From Balanoglossus misakiensis (Eukaryota > Hemichordata), in contig CM082581.2 in NCBI GenBank assembly GCA_040954595.2, positions 2,542,001 through 2,606,000 on the forward strand: a stretch of 64,000 bases of DNA. Reading direction: 5' to 3'. How positions within the stretch are numbered: the stretch's first letter is position 1; each line of letters begins with the position of its first letter. A model generated the notes under the pieces. It saw nothing but the letters and a program-made list of their open reading frames with translations, was not told the origin of the DNA and searched no databases. Both the position numbers and the translations under genes were made by a program. Below, in pieces: positions 21,843 to 33,222 of this stretch.

Positions 21843-22360
21843 TACTGTGGAATACTTTTTGTTCGCGTGGAATTTATTTTGGCTGCTTTCGCGGAGGTAA
21901 TTTTTGCGCGAAAATTTGTTCCAGCGGTATGTTTTGAACACAATAGACATGAATATTAATGAGCTAGATCGACTGACGCAGTGACCTTTGACCACTGATT
22001 ACTTGCATGTTACGTCTATGGAAAACAATCTGACACGGAACACGCACTAACGCACTCACATGCCGACAGTCATTACCGACACCTTGTAATTAACACCATA
22101 ACTAAAACTGGTTAAAAACAATAAAATCAAATGTTTGCCGACTTGATTGACACCCAAAACGCATTGTTTGTCACCTAACGGCAGTCTGTGATGTTTGTGT
22201 TTGACGACTTAGCTTTGTCAACGTCTAATTTCAATTGGCGTACAGCGCCTTGGCTGATGACAATGTAAAGCGATCAGCGCGAAAATAAAGTCGCGCCGAC
22301 GTATCAATTTTATCCATTGCGCGAAAATATATTCCAGCGATAATAAAGTATTCCACAGTA
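21843..22360. repeat. MITE with TACTGTGGAATAC ends
   Basis: TACTGTGGAATACTTT at 21843 and AAAGTATTCCACAGTA ending at 22360 form terminal inverted repeats of about 16 bp with TA at the outside. TTGCGCGAAAA-like motifs repeat near both ends. Length 518 bp, no coding capacity. Confidence 0.75.
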
Positions 22361-22769
22361 TACATGTATATTTCACCTCTCTACACATATATGAAGTTCA
22401 CAGTGATAAAAAACACCTTTGGTGGGTAATGTTGTGGTCCTCCTAGTCACTCTGTACTCCCTCACTTATCACCCACACTGAAAATGAAAACAATGACAGG
22501 CTGGCAGGGTGTCAATGAGGTCACACACTCACCACTGAAACCCATTAAGAAATGGACCACACGAACGCACCCAAACTCACACACCCAAACCCGTTTAAGC
22601 ACAACCCTTTGTTTGCTTCATTGTTGCAAAAAACGCATTCCATTCACACTTCTCAATGAAACTTATTGTTGTGCGTTTGAGCTGGCTCTGGGCTAGTGCA
22701 GGCAAAACGCACAGACTACAACTGTGCCTCCACTGGGTCACAAAATCAGAATGAGACTCTTGGACTGTG
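22361..22769. other. No gene seen
   Basis: Contains short open frames only. A fragment near 22743-22772 (GAATGAGACTCTTGG) is an inverted match of 17365-17395. Confidence 0.4.
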
Positions 22770-23032
22770 CTGTAAGGTACATGCATACCAATTTTCAAAT
22801 CAATATGACCAGTGGTTGTTGAGTTTCTGAGTTTTGGCCAAATTTACGTTTTTCCCAACAACTTCATTTGAACAAACTCCCATCTACAGCCCTGCCTGCA
22901 TCTGCACACCAAATATAGAGGTTATATGCTCAGCGGTTTTCAAGTTTTTGATGTGAACGGACATACATCCATACAGACGCAACCGATCTCATAAGGTACC
23001 ACCAGTATATACAAATGGGACCTAAAGATATT
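22770..23032 (-). mobile_element. AGGTCCC element, 5' fragment in reverse orientation
   Basis: Read on the minus strand it starts AGGTCCCATTTGTATATAC, includes the ATGTATGTCCGT stretch, the GGTGTGCAGATGCAGGC block and a GGGAGTTTGTTC block, then is truncated. Relatives: 11850-12426 and 58678-60291. Confidence 0.65.
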
Positions 23033-23083
23033 TGGGTGCAACTTGTAGACTGCATCATATATATATTGTGTTGTCGCCCAAAT

Positions 23084-23124
23084 TGTGTGTGTGTGTGTGT
23101 GTGTGTGTGAGGGGGGGGGGGGGT
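23084..23124. repeat. GT microsatellite followed by G run
   Basis: About twelve GT dinucleotides followed by an interrupted run of G. Confidence 0.8.
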
Positions 23125-24240
23125 TCCCAATGTGCCCTTCCTATGATATCTGCAATAATTGTAGCCTAGATGGGATGATTGATCAAGCCCACCCATAAGC
23201 GATCAACCAGCCCACCAAAGCTACAATTATTGCACCTAATCCTATGATAGCTGGATCCATAGGCTAAACTGTACAAAACAAATAAGTGTCAGTATAAAAT
23301 GTGGTAACTTTTGGCGTTTGTTTCTTCCCACTGAATTTCGACATCGCAAAGTGATTTCAGATGTCAGTTTATATTTATAATAACATTACTGCCACTAAGA
23401 AATATGAATGAAGTTGCACAGTTCATATAAACATTACACCACTGGCAACTGTGCTATATCATGCCACTTTTATGACCCCTTTTGACCTCTACATCCTGGC
23501 TTTTTGTCGGTGTGACTGTGAGTATACAATTTCGAGTTTACCAACCATGCTATTGAATCAATGCACTTTTTCTCATCCTTGAACAAATATGGTGAACATT
23601 GCCTGTTAGAAAAGATTAGCTGTTCAACATTGAATGATGAATGATGTCATACCTACAAATCACCAGGATGTAAGGTCACACAGGGGTCATGAAAGAGGCC
23701 TGTAAGATACTCTTGTTCCCTGCCCACTTTCTAACCCTGCTGTCACTACCAGCAGCAGGAATGGGACAGGTCCAGGCTATATCTATAGGACTGTTTGCTA
23801 ACATTAAGTGTGTTTACTTGAGTAAGTTGGGTACTATGATAGGTATTGTCACCATTACTGTAGAGGGAGACATGAGTCTACCTGGTTGATTTATATTTTA
23901 CATGTTGTGCTTAGATTAATATAAATAATTTATGCATAGTTACTTAGGAACACTTCCATAACTAGTCTGCATTTTGCCTCTGCCAAAAGGTAAAGAAAAA
24001 ACGTCAGAGAATAGGCAGAGTAGAAACTAAACTGCACTCTCCTAAATATAAAATGGTTTACCCCTAAGTCTAATGTGATGCATAGTGTGATTCAATTTGT
24101 GTCAATAAAATTGCAACCACATCAGTGTTAAGTGAAAACAGTATGTGACATACTTTTCCACCTGACCAAATCTATTAGAAACACATTTTTTAAAGAAATT
24201 GTTTTAAAGGGGCAGCTGCTATGACATTTGGGATTAATAG
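23125..24240. other. No gene seen
   Basis: An imperfect inverted repeat is present at about 23143-23245 (CTATGATA..TGCAATAATTGTAGC against GCTACAATTATTGCA..CTATGATAG). No exon or larger repeat recognised. Confidence 0.4.
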
Positions 24241-24690
24241 AATCTCACACTCCCAGGGACCTGGGATCGTATTTCTCACACGAGTTGGGGATTTTCTGTC
24301 ACACACGAGCCGCAGGCGAGTGTGGGACAAAATATCCCTGACGAGTGTGAGAAATACGATCCCAGGTCCTTGGTGTGTGAGATTATTTTTCTCACACGGT
24401 CACAAATTAGCCAAATTCGTTAAAACATTGAAAAATGACTCTGGAAATGTCGTCTGGGGGCACGTTATAGTTCTGTGCCTGTAATACACATCGCGCCATT
24501 GGATAACATTTAGTGCGCGAAGAGAAAGAACTCTTTGTCAACCAATCAGCGCTCGCGTCATATACAGCTTTCGATTCAGTGAGAGTGTGAGAATAATAGA
24601 ATCTCACACTCCCAAGGACCTGAGATCGTATTTCTCACACTCGTCGGGGATATCCTATCCCACACTCCCAGCGGCCAGCAGTGTGAGAAA
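24241..24690. repeat. Foldback repeat, one complete and one partial palindrome
   Basis: 24241-24383 is a near-perfect palindrome: AATCTCACACTCCCAGG pairs with its complement ending at 24383. Its centre is GAGCCGCAGGCGAG. A second partial copy of the left arm starts at about 24599. The segment between them (24384-24560) is the reverse complement of 1-120. Same family as 1-312. Confidence 0.8.
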
Positions 24691-24696
24691 TTAAAT

Positions 24697-24875
24697 ACAG
24701 TAAAACCTGTCTGAACCGAACACTGAAGGCAATGAAGAAATTGTTCAGTTTACAGACATTTCCAGTTTGTAAAGGTTCTTTTAACATGTGATTCTATGTC
24801 GAAGGTACTGAAAAGGTGTTCAGTATAGACAGGTTTTCAGATTAGACAGGGTTTGGTTTTGACAGGTTTTACTGA
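24697..24875. repeat. MITE with ACAGTAAAACCTGTC ends
   Basis: ACAGTAAAACCTGTCTGAAC at the left and GACAGGTTTTACTG at the right are inverted repeats around about 150 bp. It directly follows the foldback repeat. Related in sequence style to the outer MITE at 11696-12815. Confidence 0.65.
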
Positions 24876-25945
24876 AGGTTGAAAATTAATTCTATGTGGC
24901 CACTGAAGATTCTTGTGCTACTCCCAACAATATGTTGAAACCCACAATTGATCTATAAAATACCATCCACTAAATATTTAAATGTCACCAAAAACATTTT
25001 ACTCTAAATAAATAAATATATTCTATAAAAACATTTTTTTAGACATGTTGCATATTTACGTAACAGTAGTAAAAAACTGTGAATGATAACATTACACATT
25101 CACGGGCTATGTTGACAAGTGAAGTATAAATGGGTATATTAGCATGCTGTTTGGAGTAGAACAAGAAATTCCCATTGATACTCAGAACAAAAATATATGT
25201 ACATCAATTAAAGCCAAAAGTTACAGCTAATGTCCCGTTAAGTGCATCACCCACTTTGGACAGCCATTGTAATTCAGAAAACTTCTGGAGCAGTGAATAA
25301 ATCCTACTATTCCTAGTATATCAGAAGTTTTTTTTCATTATAAAAATCGAGCTAGACACTACTTTGTACAATAGTTATGACAGCTTGCATTTACGCAGAT
25401 TTGAGCCAGACATCTCAAAGCGTTAACAAAAAAACATAGAGAATACTGTTTTTGCGAAGGTAATTTAAATTGCTTGTTACGTGATAGTAATGAAAACAAT
25501 GGTGACATTGAAGTAACCGAAATGTTCTCCTATATCAAGCTTTCAGAGATAATTAACAGAGAAATGTTTATTTCAAAAAGTGAACGTCTCATTTTTTAGC
25601 TTATACAGTCACAGTATGTAATAGAGGGACTGTGATATAGTGCACTGGTTTGGCTGTTGTTTCACTACAGATTTTTGTGGTGGGGGTCACGGGTGGGTCT
25701 ATGATGGGGGAAACCAGAATAGAACCACCCCCACCCTCCCCCTAGCTGTGTTTCCATAGAGATAATGTAGCACTAAATGTGACATTATTATATGACTCAG
25801 AAGGGCACATAGCTCTGCGTACAGGTCTGTGTGTTCCCGGCTGTATGCAGAGCTAAAGATCACACAGAGAAACCACACGACAGAGATCTCACCCTCTCAA
25901 AAAGCAGACTCTGAAAAGCATGTAAAAGAATTAAGACTGGCTTAC
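24876..25945. other. No gene seen; intron side of the putative first exon
   Basis: AT-rich DNA. The last 200 bp before 25946 contain short direct repeats of CACACAGAG/AGAGC type. Nothing coding. Confidence 0.4.
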
Positions 25946-25970
25946 CTGTAGGAGGACCTGTGTCACACAT
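25946..25970 (-). CDS. Putative start exon of the Ser/Thr/Gln-rich gene
   Basis: On the minus strand, ATG at 25970 in a fair context (G at -3) is followed by 25 coding bases (MCDTGPPT plus one base) and a near-consensus donor, ACAG-GTAAGC. Phase 1 fits the microexon at 13050-13066, giving a continuous frame into 10691-10810. The sequence upstream (25971-26360) is richer in CG dinucleotides, as promoters often are. Other short ATG frames upstream end quickly. Start assignment is tentative. Confidence 0.4.
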
Positions 25971-27164
25971 CTCTGCCCGCCAAGGTCTTGCCAACGACCC
26001 TGGCGATGTCTGTCATCTAGTCTTGCTCCAAGCGATGCTAATCACACTGGCGGCGCGTCGTACAGCGACTGCCATAAAGCCAAGTCATCACCGGACTCTC
26101 ATCATATCTGATATACTTCACTGGCCGGTCGGGGCAACGCCGACGTCACGATAAAACGTCGTAGGTCCCAGGGCAACACCGTAGCTACACCCTAATGAGA
26201 GAGAATGTCTAGTGATCTGAGTGACGGCAACTGATCCCGGATCTCAATCACTCACCCGGCTTTGTCAGTGTCATGGCTCTCTCTCTCAACTACGGTGCGA
26301 CCTGTGATGACGACCACCTCGCAAAGTTCTGCCAAGCGCCGCCGCGTCCCATGTAGAAAGGTTGCGAAACCCTTTGAAAACACTGCCAAGAATGCTCCAT
26401 TATCCGAAATATGTTCTTTCACTGACGTCTCCACTCATGAGAAATTTAAAAAAGGGGCGTAACACGCTGTTGTAAAAGATCAGCTGATTCGCGACCAAAA
26501 CATTCACGATTGACCCTTGACCTAGGATAGTCCTGTACCCTCGATCCAGCGCCAGCAAAGTTGGCGTTGTTAAAATAATTATTAGGTAAACAGCCATCAC
26601 TATAAGCTATAGATGTAATTCAGTAAACCAAAATCTTTAAAAATATATGTTGTCAAGAACAATTTATAGACCAAGGCCATGGCCAGAGGTACATCCGAAA
26701 AATACCAACTGTACATGGTTATTCTTATACAACCTTTGACCCCGATTTGTAAACAGTGCTGCATGTTTGAAGTATCGCTCTTAAAAATTGAGATTCACCT
26801 GATGCAGTGGTTTAAAACCGATGGTGGCAAACAAGTTTTCCGCGAACATGAAAACAACACAACACAACACAACAAATTATATTGATATACCATGCCTAAC
26901 ATATGAAATGGAAAAAATGCAATCAAATGAGTGGCCAAGCAAATTTTTTCAACATTTTCCATTTAATTAACATTTTGTAATAGTTTATATATTTTAGGCT
27001 GACTGTGGGTTGATTCTGTCTGCCTTAAACATTTAAGAAAAATTTGTTTGTAAAGTCATTTCAATGCCTGTCTATTAAAGCCTGTATAGCTGCCAAATTT
27101 CACATTTTTCAACAATAAAATACTTCAAATATATTCCCTATCCTCTAAATCCTCAACTTAAGCC
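25971..27164. other. CG-richer flank of the start exon, then AT-rich DNA
   Basis: 25971-26360 has many CG dinucleotides and could be the promoter side of the minus-strand gene (inference). Open frames on both strands at 26250-26460 mirror each other and have no splice context. From 26600 to 27164 nothing is seen. Confidence 0.4.
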
Positions 27165-27290
27165 ATATTACTTGCATTTGCATCAGTTTGTCATCTTTTG
27201 GCGACGCATACCACGATAGCTGCGTACTGTTTGTATGGAGGCTGATGAAATGGGTGCGGCACCGTTTTAATACAAAAGTGTTCAAATTGC
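27165..27290. repeat. Dispersed repeat, partner at 13.5 kb
   Basis: Same blocks as 13455-13580 in the same order and orientation. Unknown class. Confidence 0.6.
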
Positions 27291-29189
27291 AACATGCAGT
27301 CATAATCGGGCATTGATAAGGTGTTCATGTATACCTAAGTAAGCTTATTTAGATGGACTAATTTAAGTTGGAAATTAATGCTAAAAAGTGGCAGCTCTAG
27401 AGACTTTCAATTCCACATTTTCCTGACAATTGTTGGATGTAAATGTATTTGAAATATGTGCTTTGATTGGATTATATGACATAGATTTATTTGAAGGGTG
27501 TGTTTGGATTAGATTATGTGACCATTGGATTTTTGGATTTGTGTTCAAGAAGTGTTTGGAAATATAGAAGGGATCTGATGAAAAATGTTCAGGCAATTAT
27601 TTTACCTAGGTCTAGAGTTTTAAAAAAGGGTGCGTGATTTTCATGTTGTTTGGGTATTGATACTATGTTCACTTTAAGTTCTATATTTGCACATTGAGAT
27701 ATGCTTAAATGTCCAGTATTCAGCTTATCAACTCTACCAGTATTTTCATTAATAACAATAAAATTTATGCGTTTATTGTTTGTGTAATTTGGATTATTAA
27801 GTCAAATGAGGGACAGTTCTTAATGTACACCTTGGAATGAATCAATCAACAACATAATAGATAGGTGAATATTTTTCCTCTATTTTGATGTGAACTTTGC
27901 TAAATCCTTTTTATCATTTAAACAATGACCTTTGGCTTTTCAGAGACGCGGTCAAGATGTCTCTCCAAATCCGTTTGAGCTCGCGCTCTGATTCGATAGT
28001 ATCATGCAGATGTTGTTTCATGTGATTGGCTAACGTCCTTGTCACGTGACGTGGCATACGTGTGGAACATACGTTCGGAACAACAAACGACACTTGTACG
28101 CGTAAATTATGATTACGTATAAAATAATTCGGATTATCTCAATTTTTGGCGATCGATCTATAAAAATGAAATTGTGAAGTAAGTAGGCAACCATGGTGAT
28201 ACTTCCGGTGGAACGCTATTCTCGTGTACGTTAAGGCGTGGGCCCACACAAGGGCGCCCTCTATTGACAGACTGAATACGTTAATCGAGCATAATAAACA
28301 ATTGTAACCACACCAGCCAATCAGTTGATGTAATTCATGTTCAAGACAAGCAAATAAAATGAGACATTTCCGAGAAAACCTCCAAACCTATTATCATGTG
28401 ACAAATAGTGGCATTTTTGGGGTCGAAAATGATATTCTTAAAAGAAGGCCAAAAATCCACCGCTAGATGCTCACCATCCCATTATTATTTTTTAGTTTCA
28501 CCTTATAACCCGTCAACTTTCTCTGATAGGACCCATACTGTAGTGTATTTCGCTGCCATAATATTTTGACGATGTAGATTATAGACTACCCATTGACCGG
28601 CAGCCAAAATTCCAACATTTATAGGGTTATGCTGAATCATTAACTTCGTTTTCAAACACAGTATCGTAATCTTGAAATGGGCGAACATGTTAACCTTCGA
28701 TTACGACCAGAGGTGTCAGAAAATAAAGCTGTTTAGCGGTGGATTTTTCGTATTTTCCGCCTCGTAAATTATCCTTACCCTGGGACGCTCGTCCAGGGGC
28801 GCCATTACGTAATGCCTTAGTTGGCGTGATGCATTGTGGGTAAAATCAGCTGATCGTATACGCGTATCCTAGCAACTGACATGGACGCTACCATTAGCGC
28901 CCGCCCGCGTTCACGATCATTTTAGTGTTGCTACAGTTCAGAAAATCGTGAACATACATAATTCCCAATCAGTTTGGGATGATTTTTAGCCACAAGTAGT
29001 AATTACTGTCACTCATTCATTTATTTAACAAGCCATGACAACATTATATGAGGGAAATAAACCTTTATTTCAACTTCAATCTGGTGAGTACATGGTTTTC
29101 ATTTTACCCCATCAAAATAGTGCGTCTTGAAAGGTCAAAGTTCAACTTTTCCTTCGTTCATGTAAAATTGGCGCCATATTCAAATTGCA
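27291..29189. other. No gene seen
   Basis: Two patches richer in CG (27940-28260 and 28770-28930) lie upstream of the + strand pseudogene and might be old promoter sequence. A short ATG frame at 29035 ends at a GTGAGT donor (29084) but I cannot place it in a gene. Confidence 0.4.
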
Positions 29190-29475
29190 GCAGATGATCC
29201 CTTCAGCTGTTATTTGGAGGTATGCACTTGTTCAGTTGGCATGTCATCATGGCATTTTGTGGTTATTTTATGACCATAGCTGCAAGAGCAACAAAAGAGC
29301 TTTCTAATTCCGAAAAGTCTACTCAGGAAAAGGCTGAAAATACATCAAGATTTATGCCTGTTTACAACATATCCATTGGACAAAGGTATGCCAAATATCA
29401 GGATATCATGGCTAACAGCAGAAATATGCTAGTTACCAGTTTAAATTTAAACTGCCACGATTTGAGAAAACACTA
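29190..29475 (+). pseudogene. Possible SWIM-like zinc-finger fragment of family A
   Basis: After an acceptor (AAATTGCAG at about 29190) the sequence reads DDPFSCYLEVCTCSVGM, which resembles the CxC half of a SWIM finger. A frame change then leads to a segment with SRFMPVYNISIGQRYAKY. SWIM fingers occur in transposase-like proteins. The second, Cys-His half is not intact. Assignment to the family A locus that follows rests on proximity and similar layout. Confidence 0.3.
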
Positions 29476-29509
29476 AGTGCTTCAGTTCAATGGTTGAATT
29501 CCAGGAAAA

Positions 29510-31211
29510 ATGTCAGTATTTCTCCAGCATTTTTCTGCAACTAGTTGGCAAAAACTGCCTTTATCAAGGCAAATCCTACACACAGCACTTGACTGTCAAG
29601 AGTGCCAAAGTAGCAATGTTGATGTTCTGCTTTTGAACAAGTACTATCAGAAACATATCAAAAGTCTTTCCTTCTCGACTGTTGAGGTAATTGAAGATGC
29701 AATGGGAGAGATGCAACAACTACAAAATCCACTTGAGACAAAGCTGACTGTCCCTGTTAAATCTGCCGTAAGAACTGCCAGACAGCTATATCAGCGAGTA
29801 GAGGAGTCATACAATAAAGTGTACTCAACACCTTTCAGTGAAGCGCTTCTCAAAGTTCCGGGGTTCAAGCTACAGACAAAAATCAGCAAAGAACAGAAAA
29901 AGAAAGACAGACGAGCACTTTATACTAATGTCAAGCAAAGCATCGAAAAATCTCACGCTAAAAATGACGGAGATTTAAAAACAATCCTAGGATCCGGTCA
30001 GTCATTTGCTTGCTACGAATCATGTTGACGGTCTGTTGACTTTCAGTCTACCGATTCTGCCAAGAAGCAAGTAAATCCCTCAACAAGCTGACACCAAAAG
30101 ACCATGTTGGAAAAACAGAGTCTGTTGAATGGGACAAAAGCTCATTTGTAAGTGAACTTTCCAATTATGATGCTGGCAAGGAGGTCAACTGGAGTAGCCT
30201 TGCGAGAAAGTACGGGCTAACAGCTGCAAATGGTGGCCAAATACTGAAAGAGTACGCAACCTCAGCTGGCATCGACACTGACAAGTTCAATATCAATAAG
30301 AAGGTTCAAGGTCGAGATTTTGTCAGAAGAGTACGCCGTAAAACATTGAAAGGTCTTGGGGGGGGGGGAAGGGGTCACTTCCTCAACACCGACCAGCAAG
30401 AGCCCTGCAAGAAATATTGAAAACAAAAATAAGAAGTGGCGAAATCGACATCGGTGAATTAATAGCACCAAAAGAGTTCCAAAAGATGACCATTGGAAAA
30501 GATGGCAAATTAAAAGAAGAAACTTATACAATCTACGCTAGAAAAATAAACTTACAGACAATCCGAAAACGAGAGCTTGACAGACAAATTAAGCTTGGTG
30601 TTCTGAGAAGCCATGTTTATGGGTATGACGACGGTCATTACCAAAACCTAGAAGAAAAAGAAATAAGGGATGAGCTACAAAGAATACACGAGTTGAAAGA
30701 AGGAGAAACCATCGATGAAATGCGCAGTAAATTAAAAAGACTACATCACTAACGGCACTTCAAAATATGGCATGACCACAGTACTGTAGGCAACCATTCC
30801 CACATTGTCTTCATGGTGAGCTGGATATACGACGCGGCAACATATCTGACAAATGAGGAGTACTTGGAGAAACACGGAAAAAAAGTAAACGTTGACTCGC
30901 TTGTTGAGAAGCCTCATCTATATATAATGGGACGATCCAACTCCAATGACGTTGATCAGCTGTCATATGTTGAAACCAGAGTAGAAGATCTAAAATGTGC
31001 AACAGGACCAATAACATCCGACGAAGGTTCCAGGGAATACACAGATGTCCACCGATTTTTTCATGGCGATGGACCGGCACAGGAGTTTGAGGATTGGCAC
31101 CAGAAAGGAGGTCACTACCAGTGCATCTGTGGAATAGAGTCAAGAAGACATGATGATCTGTCTGCATGTTACCATCTGAAATATCTGTCAATAGATGAGA
31201 AACGTAACTTG
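29510..31211 (+). pseudogene. Family A transposon-like gene, N-terminal and middle part
   Basis: Several frames combine into one protein: 29510-30028 (with FSATSWQKLPLSRQ and a CQEC motif), about 30053-30360 (with EVNWSSLARKYGLT and QILKEYATSAGI), 30380-30752 (with IRSGEIDIGELIAP and the RKINLQTIRK block) and 30753-31211 (RHFKIWHDHS, then a CICG..H region). I recognise this pattern from multi-copy uncharacterised proteins of corals, sponges and other invertebrates, but know no name or activity. Breaks: a frame change near 30.03 kb (possibly an intron ending TTTCAG at 30052), a frameshift at the G run near 30359, another near 30395, and a TAA at 30750. It is non-functional as it stands. Confidence 0.7.
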
Positions 31212-31215
31212 TTAA

Positions 31216-31561
31216 AGGGACAAAGTCTCTCTCGCGCGAACCTTTTTCCATTAATTATGTTTGATACAAGACACCGTTCACATTATTCTACATGTGGATA
31301 TATTGAGAATCCACATTCAACTACACACAAATTCCATCCCTTTTGTAGGATATGAGTGTAAAAATCCCGCCAAAATGAATAAATGGTAAACACCGATTAT
31401 TCATTTTGGCAAGTTTTTCACTCTCGTGTCTACAGGTTGGATGGAAGTTGTGTGTGGTTGAACGTTGATTCACTATATATCCACATTCAGAATAAATAAA
31501 TGGTGTCTTGTATCAAACATAATTAATGGAAAAGGGGCAGCGAGAGAGAGACTTTGTCCCT
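31216..31561. repeat. AGGGACAAAGTCTC MITE inserted in family A gene
   Basis: A 346-bp element flanked by TTAA at 31212-31215 and 31562-31565. The ends are AGGGACAAAGTCTCTC and GAGAGACTTTGTCCCT. The whole element is an imperfect palindrome, with CAAAATGAATAAATGG near its centre. Removing the element and one TTAA rejoins the host frame (NLL to IKGSPIWREKS), which proves the insertion and its target duplication. A TTAA target points to piggyBac-type transposition (inference). Confidence 0.9.
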
Positions 31562-32480
31562 TTAATCAAGGGAAGCCCAATATGGAGAGAAAAGTCACGG
31601 CAAACTCCCCATCCATTTGCCAACTTAACAGTGGCCGACCTTAGGAGAGAGCTTGATGCTAGGGGTGAAGAAACCGAAGGATTAAAGAAGCCAGACTTAC
31701 AATCTAAACTCTCTGAAATTTTACATGGTATGCAGAGAGTACCAGCACTGCTCCATCTCACTCCAGAATGTAATCTTGCTGAAATAAACTGCTCTGCATA
31801 TGAAATTTTGCCATCAGAGCCACTCCATGACCTGAAGGGACACATTCACAATGTGTTAGAAGAAATTCCAGCACAAACCAAGGATAAATAAGAAGCAGTA
31901 AAGTTACAGAACTTTATTCAGGCAACATATGGTGGTAAAGACGAAATTCGGGGATGCGATGCACGCAAAGCTATCCTTCTGGTGTCCCAGTATCTTCACG
32001 AGAACAACATAAATACTGAGCATGGTCAGCTTATTGACACGCTTGCTGAAATAAGCGAAACTGCTTATAAACATGACAATGACAGATGCCCACGACTGAT
32101 TCTGCGATTGTATAACACTGTATTTTTGCATGGAATATTGTGCAAAAGGGTATTTGAGAAGCCAAAGAAACTTACCAAACGAAAGATGTTCGGGCGGTAT
32201 TTCCATAACATCACCGTCCATCTACCTGATCAACTGAGATTGGTTTCTCTGCGGTCAACAAATGCTGAAAACCAGAATACAGTAATCCCTGAGGACGAAA
32301 TACTGTGACGACCAACACTACTGCAAAGCCACTATGAAAGGATTGCAGATTTCTTGCTGCCAGGAGAAGGTGTATTGTGGCAGAGACATGAGGAAGCAAT
32401 AGAGTTTTTAACTCTGATACCCAGGATGATTTCAAGGTATCTGCAGTGCAATTTAGTCCCAAATATTTTAACTCACACTT
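31562..32480 (+). pseudogene. Family A gene, SAP-like segment and downstream part
   Basis: Continues the frame from 31211. The segment NLTVADLRRELDARGEETEG followed by LKKPDLQSKL matches a SAP motif (DNA/RNA-binding helix-extension-helix). Next come YEILPSEPLHDLKGHIHN and RKMFGRYFHNITVH, which are conserved blocks of this family in my experience. In-frame stops: TAA at 31889 and TGA at 32306. The part after 32309 stays open to a GTATCT donor near 32440. Confidence 0.7.
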
Positions 32481-32732
32481 TTATTTCTTTTCAATAACAA
32501 TTACTGTTGATTATATGCAGACATAATACAACAGATTGCATGGTGTTTTGGGACAGGATAAACTAATCTAAAATATAGTATCAAAGCATCAAAAATTACA
32601 TCTATACATGCCCTGTCTTTTTCATGGAACTTTTCTGTCAAGCAGGTTCTGTTATTTTTTGTGACGAGCAACCTCCATTTTTACAAATAATAGAACTATT
32701 CTCGGATATCCCACATTTTTTATGGCTTTCTA

Positions 32733-33074
32733 AAAAGGTCTCTCACTCGCTGCCCTTTTTCTTTTTGTGTTTGATACAAAACACCATTTATGTTAATGTA
32801 CATGTGTATATGTAGTGAATGAACGTTCAACCACACACAAGTTCCACCATGCTTGTATATGAGAGTAAAAACTCGCCCAAAATGAATAAATGGTAGAGAC
32901 CGATTGTTCATTTTGGCAAGGTTTTTCACTCTCGTGTCTACAAGCGGGATGGAAGGTGTGTGTGGTTGAATGTTCATTCAGTATATATCCACATGTACAT
33001 TAACATAAACAGTTTCTTGAATGAAACATAATATTAATGGGAAAAGGGCAGCGAGAGAGAGAGACTTTGTCCCT
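32733..33074. repeat. AGGGACAAAGTCTC MITE, second copy in family A locus
   Basis: The right end GAGACTTTGTCCCT is followed by TTAA (33075-33078). The left end is damaged (AAAAAGGTCTCTCACTCGC, lacking the ACAAAG segment). The internal palindrome is the same as in 31216-31561. It sits in an intron-like part of the pseudogene. Confidence 0.75.
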
Positions 33075-33222
33075 TTAACAGCATGCAAATCCTTATTTAT
33101 TTTGGAAAATTCTATTGTAAAAATTGTCCAAGATTATAGCACTTACATTAGCCATTGGTGTTGTGTGTAAACTGTTCTATAAAGAATGTTTGATCAATCA
33201 TCTTACCTGTTTATTTCTATAG

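Noticed and set aside
26252-26462. Mirrored open frames on both strands near the putative start exon
   Set aside because: CG-rich sequence tends to give antisense frames; neither joins to the donor at 25946.
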